Position numbers and translations under genes: made by a program. Shown here in pieces: positions 43,573 through 55,104 of a stretch of DNA of 64,000 nt. The first letter of the stretch is position 1, and every line of letters begins with the position of its first letter. The notes beneath the pieces were generated by a model. The model did no database searches. It had not been told where the DNA came from and saw only the letters and a program-made list of their open reading frames with translations. Source of the DNA: Astrocystis sublimbata (Eukaryota > Ascomycota > Sordariomycetes > Xylariales > Xylariaceae); NCBI GenBank assembly GCA_022453515.1, contig JAJNNY010000071.1, forward strand, positions 62,001-126,000. The letters are read 5' to 3'.

Positions 43573-44958
43573 TGTGGCTCTGAGGATATGAAGGTGAGGG
43601 GAGTTTAAGTATGGAAGTATGTAGTGTCTGTTTGTCTATCTGACTGTCTCTCTGTCTGGCTTTGTTGCGGCTGGCGGTGACTCGGGGAGCTGCAAGTCCG
43701 ACCTCAGATCAGGCGGTGAGACGTGGGCTGCGCTGGGCTGCAGGTGCAAAGTCAAACCAGCAGATCCGATCGTGTTCGTGTTGAGGGAGGAACAGACTCG
43801 ATCGGAGACAATGGGGTCTTGATCAGAGTCGGGTCTGTCAAAGAGGATAAGGATAAGGATCAGGATCAGGATAAGAGCAAAAGAGACTTAGGTAGCTGTG
43901 AGCTGTGAGCGAAGGGACCCAATGGCCTGCAGGGTAAAAGAAATTTCTCGGATTCCCACTTTGGCGGTCAAGGTAGCAGCAAGGTAGTAGTAAGTAGTAG
44001 GGTGGTAAGGTAGGTTAACACAGACACAAGTAGCATGGCTCTGGTTGGTTGGCGTGGTGATATTTGTTTTCCTATTGCGACTTTCGTGATCGGTGAGTGG
44101 CAGCCGAGTAAGGGCGTACCGATACTTGACTCGATACTTTTGCCCAACACCCCGCTGCTGGTGACCTTGAAAGTACTCGCATGTAGACGGGCTGCCCCTC
44201 TATGGGCCCAGACAGCCAATGGGGGGCGTGGCGGGCGTGAAGCATAGCGGTGGGTAGCGCGATGCGAGTACACCTGGCTCGCTTGGTTCTGACCTGGCAT
44301 GCATGCGGTAGCGCAGCTCGGCGCAACAATAGACAGAAGGAAGAGTGCGGTTCGGGGTGGGGAGCTCTGCGCTGCAGTGGGCTCTAGCAGGCGAGGTGGG
44401 GTGCACCCAACTGACGTGGCGTGTCCCCTCACATCCCCCAGCGGACTCGGAGGGGTTCGACGGCGGCGATGGTGCGCAGATAAGATGCAGTCACGCCCAA
44501 GGAAAGTCCAAGAATCTCCCAGATCTCCTGCCAGATGTCTACCGTCTTCTACTGCGAACAACGCATTACAGTAATAATAAATTAAAATGGAGATTCGAGA
44601 CTTGGGATCTCTACCAAAGGGACCTAACTTTATCTAGCACGTGCCTAGCTCGCTCCAGTCGAAAAAAAATGAAATGGCTCGATATGCTACCCTACGCGCC
44701 TTAGTGTGCCTGCTATAGTGGGGTCGCGGGGTTCCTGGAGTCATCACCTGCGCATCCCGCTTGTACCGGTACCCGCCCTTGTACCTGCCTGGCCGGCCTG
44801 TGATTCATTCAACTCACAGTGATTCATTCTCACAGCTGTGTGACGGTGACAAGGTGTGACTTCATCTCGCTATGCGACATCTCATTGACAAGCTCATATA
44901 ACACAACTTGACAACGCAAATTAAACATAACAAAACAAAGCAAACTCACGGCACTACC
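43573..44958. other. Divergent intergenic region
   Basis: Holds the promoters of the coiled-coil gene (minus) and the TRIP4-like gene (plus). It contains a GATAAG/GATCAG microsatellite-like run at about 43845-43877. Open frames of 60-200 codons at 43.97-44.7 kb on both strands have no motifs and I do not call them. Confidence 0.4.
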
Positions 44959-46842
44959 ATGTCGGCAACACAGCTCTTCAAACTTTTACCACTGCCCGAA
45001 GAGGAGTTGCAGCAGGTCATTGACTACGCAGCAACCTTGTCCAAACCCGAGGCCGCCGAGCACTTCAGCAACTTACTTGGCGACTCACCTGACGCTGTCG
45101 AGTTTATCGCTTCCTTTAACGCCCGCCGGGCGGCTACCACTTCCACTTCCAACCACCCCAGTCCGCAACCCAGCACTTCTCAGACTCAGAGTCGTGGATC
45201 CGCCGCTGAGGGGTACGACGGGGTCCCCAGATCAAATAGGAACCGAGGTAAGAAGAAGAAGGCAGATCTGCACACGCCTGCCCCACGAAAAGTGCTGGAT
45301 GCCGGTGTGCCCGCGGGCACTGCATACAACAAGAAGAGTCAGGTGGACGACTATGTCTCCAGCTCCAAACGGCCCAGTCCCAGTCCAGCGAGGGCACAGC
45401 CTCCAGCAGTAGCCGGCCCATCGTTCGCCAAGGCCACAGCGCCGTCGCCGTCCCCATCATCATCAAGCCAGAATCTATCGGTGCCGGGCCGCCAGGAACC
45501 AAATGTGGAAGCCAGCAGATCCGCCCGGACAACCCCCGGCTCGTCCCGCTCTTCCACGCCGGGCCCGAGGCCGAAGCCCCAGACTCAGACTAAGGTCAAT
45601 GTCTCCGGTGGGACGGCCATGCACGGCGCCTCCACCGTGCTATCCGACCTCGACGATGCCATCCGGAGCTTGGAGATGACCACCAACCCGTCCCAGATCG
45701 TTGATGCGAACCTGCGGAGATGCAACTGCGTCGCCGCGCGCCATCCGCTTCTTGTCGCTGCACCAAACTGTCTTAGCTGCGGCAAGGTAATCTGCGTCAA
45801 GGAGGGTCTTGGTCCGTGTACGTTCTGCGGCGCGCCCTTGCTGAGTTCGGCAGATGTGCAGCTTATGATTCGTGAGCTGAGGGATGAGAGGGGGAAAGAG
45901 AAGATGGCAAGTAAGTATTGCAGTTTCTTTTGCTTCTTTTCAGTTCCTTATGAAATTGAAGGAAATAGCTTGGTGCACTCCTGATGTTCTCATTTGTAAT
46001 CTTTGTAACTCGACCTCGCCTGCAAAGTATCATTTGCTGACCCTGGGCTGTAAAGGAGATCGCCAATCGCACAAAAAAGCCGAAGTCTCCAAAACCCCAG
46101 CGCCCTTCTCCAAACCCAGAGAAACCCAAGCCGCGACCAGCGAAGCCGGCATCAAGGCCATGGAGCACCGCGACCGTCTGCTCAACTTCCAGGCCCAGAA
46201 CGCACAACGAACCACAGTGCGCGACGAGGCCGCCGACTTCGACGTCGGCACGGGCGGGAACATGGTAAGTCATGTCATCCCTTCCTCATAGCTGCAATCT
46301 TCTAGCTTCATACACAGTCAGCCACTGTTACTAACGAGGTTGGCATGCAGTGGTCAACCCCAGAAGAACGCGCCAAGGAACTCAGACGCCAGCAAAAGGT
46401 CATGCGCGAAATGGAGTGGAACGCCCGCCCCGAATACGAGAAGCGCAGGCAGGTCGTCAGCATCGACCTCGTCGGCGGCAAAGTCGTGCGGAAAATGGCT
46501 CCGGTTGAACGCCCGCGGAGTCCGGATAGTGACCGCGACGAGCCTCGGATTCAAAAGGCAGCCTCTCAAGAAAGTGGTAGAAATCGTGCCGCGGGCGGCG
46601 GTGGTGCTTTTAGCAAGAACCCTCTGCTGGGGGCCCTGATTAAACCTGTTTTTGAAGCGAAAGGGGAGGAGGAGGGGAAGGGGAAGGGGAAGGGAAATGA
46701 TGAGGATGCCAAGGCTGGCCGTCGCGATGCGAAGGCGAAGAAGTGGAGGAGGGTGCAGGATGATTTAGATGATAACGAGGGCTTGATCTTGGATGGTGGC
46801 GCGTATGGGCATGGGGAAAACGAGGCGCCGCCACGCTTATAG
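44959..46842 (+). CDS. Activating signal cointegrator 1 (TRIP4/ASC-1; Rqt4-type) zinc-finger protein
   Basis: Exons are 44959-45910, 46056-46264 and 46351-46842 (550 aa). The introns run GTAAGT to AAG (phase 1, with a CTGAC branch site 15 bases before the acceptor) and GTAAGT to CAG (phase 0). The N-terminus LFKLLPLPEEELQQVIDYAA is the helical domain typical of ASC-1. A long Ser/Pro-rich linker with RGKKKK follows. The zf-C2HC5 finger (PF06221) spans residues about 254-292: CNCVAARHPLL, CLSCGKVIC, CTFCGAPL. The third exon carries STPEERAKELRRQQKVMREM, the conserved C-terminal block. In yeast and human the protein is a subunit of the ASCC/RQT complex, which splits stalled colliding ribosomes. 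ATG 44959 (ACCATGT) is preferred to the upstream in-frame region because the family motif starts right after it. Confidence 0.92.
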
Positions 46843-47174
46843 AACTGACATCTCAACAAAAGGCATAAGCATAAGCGTGTTATGATTTTCGATTATGAAA
46901 GTGGAAGCGATCGGTTGCCTGATTTCGAGTATGAGGATTCGAGACCCATCTATTCATCTTGGTATCCAGGTATCAATCAATGCTATATGACATATACAGC
47001 AAAGTTGTGGAAATCGCAGTATGAAGATTGAAACGCCGTATTGAAAACCAGTTGACCAAAGCATATACAAGTCGTAAGTATGTGTGTACCTAACCCAAGG
47101 TGAAAGTGAAGTATCCAAACATCATCACAACCCACAATACCAACACTAACGCCTTGCCTTACCATCTTAGGTCC
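46843..47174. other. Convergent intergenic region
   Basis: Short region between the 3' ends of the TRIP4-like and glycoside-hydrolase-like genes. No gene is seen. Confidence 0.5.
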
Positions 47175-50100
47175 CTATAACAACGTCAACGTCTCAAACC
47201 TCACATCAGCCCCATCCCCTCCCCCAAAAACCGTGACAAAGTTCTTCCCCACGGCTAACTCGACCTCAAACCTGACACTCCCATACTTGCCCCCCGTAGG
47301 CTTGAGCGTCAGCGTAGTCTGCGTCGCCTGGTTGACGAGCACATCGACGCTGACGAAATCGCTGGAGGGGTTCTTATAACTCAGACTCAATTCCTTCATA
47401 TCGCCGCCACTATCGCCAATAACACCCGAAAAAGCAACCGCGCTATCGCCCCCCGTATTCCCCACCACCGCCCCATTGGCAGTCGCCAACGACGTGTTAT
47501 CAAAGACAACACTCGTATTGCCCCCCGTAAGATGCGCATCGACGGCGTAGAAGACTGTTCCGGGCTTGTATGCGGTCGCGTAAGGCGGCGTCCACACTTC
47601 GAGTTCGCAAACCCCGACCCAGAGGGAAGGCGACTGGCGGAAGAGGTTTACGGCGATGAACGTCGTATCCGTTTCGCGGAAGTGGAATTCGTTTTTATCG
47701 TTCGCTAGTAATTGCCTCGGGTGCGTGGCGTTCGGGCTGGCGTCGATGACGCTGATGAGGCCTTGCGAGCCGTAGATTTCGATTCTGGCCGGCACATCAA
47801 TACTGCCGCCGCGCGCGCGATCCGAGTACAGCGCGAGCGTAACGGAGGAAATCTTCCGCGGCCGCGCAAAGGTCACGGTTAGCGTGTCGTTGGTGTTCGG
47901 CGATGTGTAGTCGCTCCAGCGGTTGTTGGGGAGGATGTCGTAGTACAGCACGCCGTCGATGGCTTCGTAGGCCCAGTCCGCTGCGTAGGTGAAGGTCGCG
48001 TTTACAGTAGGGTACTGCCCTGGTCCGTCGGGGTTGGCGGCGATGTTGATGGGCGCTTCGGTGTTGGGGGATGGCGTCGCGGGCGGCATGGCGATGGTCG
48101 CCGAGGTGTTGGCGCCGCGGTGCACCATGGCGCCGTCGACGTAGACGCTGAGGCCCGAGCCGGCGTTGTACCGCGTGCCGTCTGAGTCGTAGAGCACGGT
48201 CACGAGGTGGCCGTGGTATGGCAGGTTTTCGAGCGCGAAGTAGGTCCAGTTGGAGGGGATGATGGGGGAGATCTTGATGGTGTCGTCGGCTTGGGGGAGG
48301 ATTCCTAGGAGGCCGGTGATTACGTCGCTGTGTTGTGCATATGTGTTAGTCGTAATAATTCAATAATCATTTTGAGATGAGTGGATATTGAAGAATAACG
48401 GTCACGACAGTGCATCGCAAACAAGATTGGAGACTCGGGACGAAGTGTTGAGATGATGACTTACTCATTGTTGGTTGAGTGATCGTAATGCTCAGAGTGA
48501 TTACTCTCATCTCGGCTCCATTCATTTTCAAACGGATAGTGGGACTCGGCCACATACGGCATCCCGTTCTTCTGCTGCGTCTGGGCATACTTCTCGAGGT
48601 ATATGTGATACTGCTCCGCCGTCATATTGCTTACACCCGCGCGATATATGGCGGCCATCGACTTGAGCGTGTGGCTGGTCGAGTACGGCCAAGACATGCC
48701 GTTCCACCAGCAGCCTGACAATTCCGTTAGTGTCAATGGTCACGATGCGCGGGCGCGAATGAGATGAGGTGTATGAGAGTGTAGCTTACAGTAATCAGTT
48801 GGCTTCCTCCCGGCAAACCACGGGTCACGAATCTCTAGGGTTGTGGGACCGTAGGCTGCGTAGAAACCTTGGGGGTCGAATAAGGAGTCAAGTGAGGGTT
48901 GAGCATAGCTCTCATTCAGCCCGATTCCGAAGCGGAACGGAAACAGTCCGACTTGCTCACGACCAGTGAGACGGGTCAGGTTGGGGTTGTTGGGGCGAAT
49001 GACATCCATCTGCCATGGGGAAATACCCCTTCGTCAGCATGGTGGTCTCATTTTACATGGTTCGTTCATCAAGTCCCAGACCAAGATGTTGAGAATATCT
49101 CAAAGTAACATGGTAGAGGAAGCCAATTCAATATCAAGAATTCATTTTCACTTACAAAGAACTCCTGTTCAGGTGCCCACAGACGGTCGTAGATCGTCTC
49201 TTCTAGGGTGTCGGCCTTCTGAGAATATTCGGATTCTGTCGTGTCATCTAAACACAATGAAGTCAGTCACTGAGAAATACTGAAATATCAAAGACCGGCA
49301 ATTCTTTTTCATTCCGGATCTTGCTTGCATGTGTCTCAACAGCAGAGTAACCCTATCAAAACAAGTCGAATTCCTATGCGACGGGACTCATGGGCTTCTG
49401 AGATTACGCACCATGTACAAGAGCAGCAGCTCTCGCTATGGCCCTAGCATTTGCGACCATGTAGGCACTGTAACACAACCCAATGTCAGCATACGATCCA
49501 CAAGATGGTGAATTGCCACATAGTAGCAAAGAAAAACTCTGAATGATAGAACGAACGCACTTATGACTAGGCCGGTAGGTATCGGGGCCATCTTTCCGCA
49601 AATCAAAGTTGGTGTTATTCGGATCAGCGATGAACCCCGGCAGAGACAGCTCCTGGGCATCCCAGACCGGTTGGATGAAGTACATGCCGGCGCTGGAATC
49701 GTAGAATTGATCCCACAGATTCCACACCCGGATCATGTCATCCAATTGAGTAGTGAAGTACTCGATATCGCCCGTCAACATGGAGCGGCGGTTGGCCGCA
49801 TCGAGGATCCATTGAGTGTACTGAAGCGGATCGGCCGGCCCTCGGGTGTAGAGCTGGATGTAATCGTCGGCGATGACGGTGTTCCTAAACCACCTCACCT
49901 CATCGATCTGATGGCCGGCGGCGGCATCGATGGTGCCGAAGGCCTTGGCATAGCCGACAGGATGGACAAACTCCGTCAACATGTAACCCGTGCCGGCTGT
50001 CACATAGCGGATGTTGCGCTGAATTGAGGTCCATCTGTAATAGTAGACATCCTGAATCAGCTGGTCGGGTATGTCGAGGTAGGGGATGTTATCCCGCAAG

Positions 50101-50426
50101 AAAGTGCGCCCGTAGAATCCTGCTATGGGCGCCTCATGGTCGAGAAACGAGGTACCCTTGACGGCGCCGGCGTTGCTGTGATGCGGCGGAGCTGGCCACG
50201 GCAGCGAAGGATTTCCACCTAGGACTTTGTAGGCGAGCCCGAGGAGCGTGACGAGGCCAGTAACGGACAGCACCATTTTTCGTAGGAGCCCTTCGGAGGT
50301 TGCAGAGAGGCCATGAGGACGGCAAGGACGGCCGGAGACCTTCCCGTCCTCGATTTTAATAAGGTGTTCATGCTGGGCATGGAATTCCTTGGCCGTGTGT
50401 TTATCGTCTTGATAGTTGGGACTCAT
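47175..50426 (-). CDS. Type II membrane glycoside-hydrolase-like protein, six-hairpin (MGH1/GH63-like) domain
   Basis: Minus-strand exons are 50426-49561, 49467-49412, 49247-49156, 49009-48790, 48714-48465 and 48327-47175 (878 aa), with all phases consistent; donors are GTGCGT (twice), GTAAGT (twice), GTAAGC and GTAAGT. There is no N-terminal signal peptide; a single helix MVLSVTGLVTLLGLAYKV at residues 51-68 after a charged tail predicts a type II Golgi, ER or cell-surface anchor. The body has (alpha/alpha)6 glycosidase features: VYYYRWTSIQRN, GHQIDEVRW, WILDAANRRSMLTGD, DTYRPSHNAYMVANARA (across exons 1-2), CWWNGMSWPYSTSHTLKS and HYDHSTNN(D)DVITGLLGI. The last exon adds beta domains, including a discoidin-like segment (ITFA-RPRKISSVTLALYSDR). 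The substrate is unknown; alpha-linked oligosaccharide is likely from the fold. Confidence 0.8.
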
Positions 50427-52665
50427 GGTCGGTCCGAGCAGCGATTTAGACGCGAGAATGCTGCATGTAATTACAGTGGTACCTGCATGAAGAATGCAGC
50501 TCAATATAACTGGCACCAATAAATCGTCCAGGATTCAAGGTGAGATAGCGATGCGCGAGACGAGATACGCGCACAGCGCCGGGATAACACGTCAGGTTAA
50601 TTAATATTGTGTGTCTTCAGCTGGGCCCATCAATTCTGCATCGCGAAGCTGGATTCCTGGCGCCTGTCGAGGTATTAGTATGATTTTCGCGCGACACTAC
50701 GGCGCTCTGCATGCAATGCAGTCGGATACCTACGTAACAGCCCAGCAAGCCCATGATGATCCACGGATGCTAGTCTGGCTGTCTGCCCTGTCTGTTTTCC
50801 TGTGGCTGCATCATCCCCACATTCGAGGTGACTAGCAAGCCGGGGGTTTCGGTTGTCGTACAGGGGGTCAGGATGGACACATCGCCAACCTTTTCCGCGA
50901 TGTGTAGGTTGCGATATGATATCGAACCTGACGTTGGGCTTACACTTGGAAGTGAGGTTTTATCACGCTGTGTCGACCGACCTACCGAAGTAGGGAGGTA
51001 GATAAAAACGGCGAAAAGAGCATCGAGTCAGAAGGTGTAAGACATGTTGAGTTTAAGATTCTGGAAACCGGTGCACATGAGCACAATGATCCGATCCAAT
51101 CAAGGAGGCTAGTCCCCTGAGTACCCGTCCCGTCCGTCATCTTTCACTAGGTACTTTCGACACTAGGCTGCTTTGACATCGGTTCTATTGCTTCTTTCAA
51201 TGAAGATGCAGCGATCTTGCTATTCCGATTCTGTAGCTTGGAATGTCAATCTTTTGCTGAGGTTGACGCGATCAAGATCGGTCACAGTCAATAGATCACG
51301 TTGAATTGTTGTTGTTGCAGTGCAGCATGCCTAGCTGTTTACCGAGTAAAATTCCGGTTACACACCGATTCCGCTGGCCTGGAGCGTGTGCTCGACATAT
51401 TGCGGCTGGTTTTGGGCTGGCAGATCATCAGGTTCCTGGCTTGGTGCACGGACCCGAAAACATGGGCTCATGTGCGTAAATCCCGAGGCCTGTAGCACGA
51501 GCCAAGCAAGACCGTGATTCGTACATCTGCAAGCCCAGGAAGGCATCTTAGATTCGTAGGTGCCGCCCCCCCTGCAGCTCAGGGGATCATCCATTACATC
51601 ATGTGCTCTGCGTGTCACATTTAGCTGTGACCAGCTGCGTCTGGTAGCGCCTCAGCTTCCACTACCGGTTAGGCTGCTTCTAACTCCCCCACCAAACCCC
51701 CGCGTCGACGCCAACTCATGGCAATGTGAAGATCAATCACCTCGAGATGGCTGCAATCTTGGTTTGCATTCATGAGGAATCGTCTTGTTTTTCCAACAAA
51801 TATTTGGGTGTCAATAATACTTTTTAGCTCGCTCGTATACATGCTTAGGTGGGTGTAGCAGAAGTCGCTTTAGTTAAGGAGGCCCCCGCCAGGCATTTTC
51901 CTATGTTCAAGGCATTCAACTCGATGGGCTGACCGCCTCTTCGCGGAATGCCCTTGTTCGCCAGGACTTGATCAATATACCTCATTTTGCCGACTTTCTT
52001 GCACTCCTTATATCAGAGTTTGGACGAGATTTTAAAAATGGGGGAGCGGATGAGCATGTTTGAGATTGACTGGACGAGAAGGACGCTGAGTACGCAAGAT
52101 GTTATGACACGAATCTGCAAATATATTTACGGTATAAATCTCAATTCCAACTCGTAGATTTATGCATTTCTCAAAACCAAAAACCTCCCAATGCGAATCA
52201 TGTTGCTTTCAAATTGCATACGTTCTTTGATATAGTATCCATCTACGTTTTTGAAATAACACATTGCACCTTAGGTCTTGATGGCCACAGCTTGTTGGCC
52301 AGTGATCGCGCGAGCTTATAAGTGGTGCCGAGTCTATGCGAGCCATGGAGATGGGTCAACCGCCAATTCCCAAATCTCGGTACAGTTCTTTGGGCACGAT
52401 GCGGTTATTGGGTAAATGGGAATTTAGGCAATGAGAGTCTCCAAGGGCAGCTTGTCGCTCCATCGCTTTCATCGCAGAATATTGTACACAATACAGTGCA
52501 AGCAAAAGCTAATTATATCGAAGCCTAGATAAGTACACCTGAGACGCACAGGGTAATCAACGCCGTTGTAATTGGAATTGACATAAATGATCCGATAATA
52601 CCTACGGAAGCTGGCCTGATTATCTAATTTCAACTACTAAGTTGTGTACGCTCTGATGTCGATTC
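50427..52665. other. Intergenic region
   Basis: 2.2 kb without a supportable gene. The first part should be the promoter of the glycoside-hydrolase-like gene. Short frames at 50.6, 51.3-51.8 and 52.3 kb have no motifs. A CCTACCGAAGTAGGGAGGTAG inverted word lies at about 50980-51000. Confidence 0.4.
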
Positions 52666-54461
52666 CTACGTCGCGCACTCCGTATTCGGGAAATCTTTCA
52701 AAAATGTGTCCCGAGGAGTGAAAGTCAACCACGGCCCATCGTGGGTCGAGATATAAACATCGTAAATACGAAACTCACTCCCGGTCTTATCAAATCCGAC
52801 TTGACCAAGGTCCCCGGGCGCAGGTTTGAAGTCAAAGTACCAGAGTGCCTTGGCCAAAACCAAGCTCAGCTCCATGTACGCCATGGACTTCCCAGGGCAC
52901 CCGCGCGACCCTGTCGAGAAGGCCACGAGAAGCTCAGACGCTGGCCCTAGCCATCTTTCCGGTTTGTATTTGAACGGCTCTGGATAATAGTTCTGTCGCG
53001 GGGTTTGCAATGTTAGTGAGTCTTGGAGCACAGCGGACTGTCCATCTGCTTCCTACGGAGTTGGAACTGACCTCGTTATGTTGAATAGCATATGTGTTCA
53101 CGCCGACATATGTTCCTGAGGGAATCACATGGCCATCAACGATAAATGCACTGGCGTCTGTGTCGTCTGCGGCTTGCTGGCGCCATAACGTGCCCGGAAT
53201 AGGGGGCGACATGCGGAGGGATTCGTCGATGCAAGCTCGGAGGTATCGACAACCTGCAAGTTTGCTGCCACATATCTCGTTTGCAGCCTGAAACGAGCCT
53301 CGGATCTCCTCTGCTAGCTTGTCATAGCAGTCTTTGTTGTGCGCCAAGTAGAAGAATGTTGCTGCGATTGCTGTTGAAGTTGTATCGCCGCCTATTACTA
53401 CGTTAGTCTCATGTACTACTTGTAATGTATATCACAAGGTAAATTTAACGTGCCAGCTACGATGAACAGAATTGCTTCCATCCAGAGATCGTTGACACGG
53501 AGACTCTGGCCTTCTGCTGTCTTGAGCGAGTCTGCGACGAAAGATTAAAAGTCATGTCTCGCGGTTGGTGCTTGGTTCATGCGGCTCTTCACCATATGTT
53601 CAATAAGGCGATAAGCCCGCTCTTTTGCCTCGTACCAGATCAGGTTGATTAACACCTGTAGACGATGCTTCGGAATGAGCGGTATCTGCATGTAAGTGTT
53701 AAGGCGACGGTTTGACACTGGCATGTGGTCCGCGAAAAAGCGGTTCTTCTCTTCTGTCTGACAGTGTAGCGGGAAGCCGAATGAGAGAAGACCGACAATG
53801 TCCATGCCCAGGTAGTTACAGCGATCCTTCATATTGACAGGACTGTCATGGAAAGTAGCGATCTGTTTTAAGAAGATGTCGACCTGCTCGGCAATGATGG
53901 GCTCAAAGGTCTTCATCGATCGGTCACTGACGGCTGGGGCCATGAGTTTGCGCTTACGGCGATGCATGTCGCGATCGAGCGAGTTCCAGGTATTGTGGGA
54001 TCCCGGCTTGGCTTGGTTGGCAAGATAGCTCACAGGTTTTGTGATTCGTTCATTCTGATAGACTTCTTTGTTTCCTGTGTTAGTTTTTTCCTCGTTCGGA
54101 TAGTCGCGTGTGTCGTGGGATCTCACGCTTCAGAGCCGTCATGGTATTAAATACTAGCTTGTTAGGGCCATGCCTCATTACTGGACCTGTATTCAACTCG
54201 ACATCAGCCACTAGCCACTAGCCACTCGTCGCGTTCTCGTATTTCACATCACATACCATACTGCTTATGATCTTCGAGGGTCTGCAGATGAAGCGATCGC
54301 TTTAGAGCGTAGAATGCTCCGTAGCCGTTGGTGAGCTTCGCCGCGGTCGGCCCGGGATATCGCCGTAGCGGATGAAGCAATATTCGGCAGCTTAAGGTCA
54401 AAAGTCCCTATATGAGCATTAACACCGCAAAGTCGTCGTCGGAAGTCAGTGGGGGTTCTTG
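52666..54461 (-). pseudogene. Cytochrome P450 gene with two in-frame stops
   Basis: Recognisable exons on the minus strand are: A, up to 54257 (LLHPLRRYPGPTAAKLTNGY then LQTLEDHKQY); B, 54210-54127 (VELNTGPVMRHGPNKLVFNT); C, 54074-53454 (ITKPVSYLANQAKPGSHNTW and the I-helix lead-in); D, 53391-53072 (GGDTTSTAIAATFFYLAH, ExxR as ESLR, then HVIPSGTYVGVNTYAIQHNE); E, 52992-52666 (YYPEPFKYKPERW and heme loop FSTGSRGCPGKSMA, to the stop). Phases agree across all junctions if intron C/D uses a GC donor (GCACGT). Two stops interrupt the frame: TAA at 53547-53545 (after RHDF) and TAG at 54410-54408, just before GLLTLSCRILLHPL. No clean start codon is visible. It belongs to the membrane-bound class that in fungi serves secondary metabolism or detoxification. 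Both stops could derive from C-to-T or G-to-A changes. The upstream limit given is approximate. Confidence 0.72.
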
Positions 54462-55104
54462 CGATGGTCACGGCTATGGCGTAGATTGAGTAGATTGAGT
54501 ATGACATCGTGAGAATACCCATAGCAGCAATACTGACTTCTGTTGAATAGCACTTGGGAACGACGTCGGATTTGTGTATGGGCAGAAAGTTGCCTCTTCT
54601 TACGAACAAGGCATTCTTAGTGTTGGTCCGCAAATTGCCTTTGTGACACCAGACAAGGTGCCAGTTGGCACATGTACCTGCACCACACTAACAAAGTTGT
54701 CGTATCCCACAATCTTGCATCCCGCCCATCGATTGATGCTTTGCTTGAGTATACTGGGCTTGATCATTGCGCTAGAGTTGTTTCAGCACTATTCAGATCG
54801 CAATACCGGGCTCGGAGTCGCCAAAGCCGAGACCTCCGTCCATTATGCTTGGGCTGCTATCCCCGGAATTATTAGGTGCTTTGGGTGGATTGTCAGTGGT
54901 ATTTTCAACTACTAACTTCCATACATACAAGAGCACTAACACTACATATGGCTTTTAAAAAGACTATGTCTTACAAAGTCTTTAAAAAGCTAATATATTT
55001 ATTAGGAGTATTTAATACTTGGTTATATAATATTAATTCCTTCTACCTTAACTTAGTTATATAATGCTGATTCTTTGCTTAAGACTTTGCCTATGCCTAT
55101 GTGC
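54462..55104. other. Intergenic, AT-rich toward 55 kb
   Basis: No gene is supported. Bases 54940-55080 are AT-rich (TTAAAAAGACTATG, TTATATAATATTAAT). Confidence 0.4.

Noticed and set aside
43968..44574. Long overlapping frames on both strands upstream of the TRIP4-like gene
   Set aside because: GC-rich promoter sequence gives spurious openness; there is no protein-like signature on either strand.
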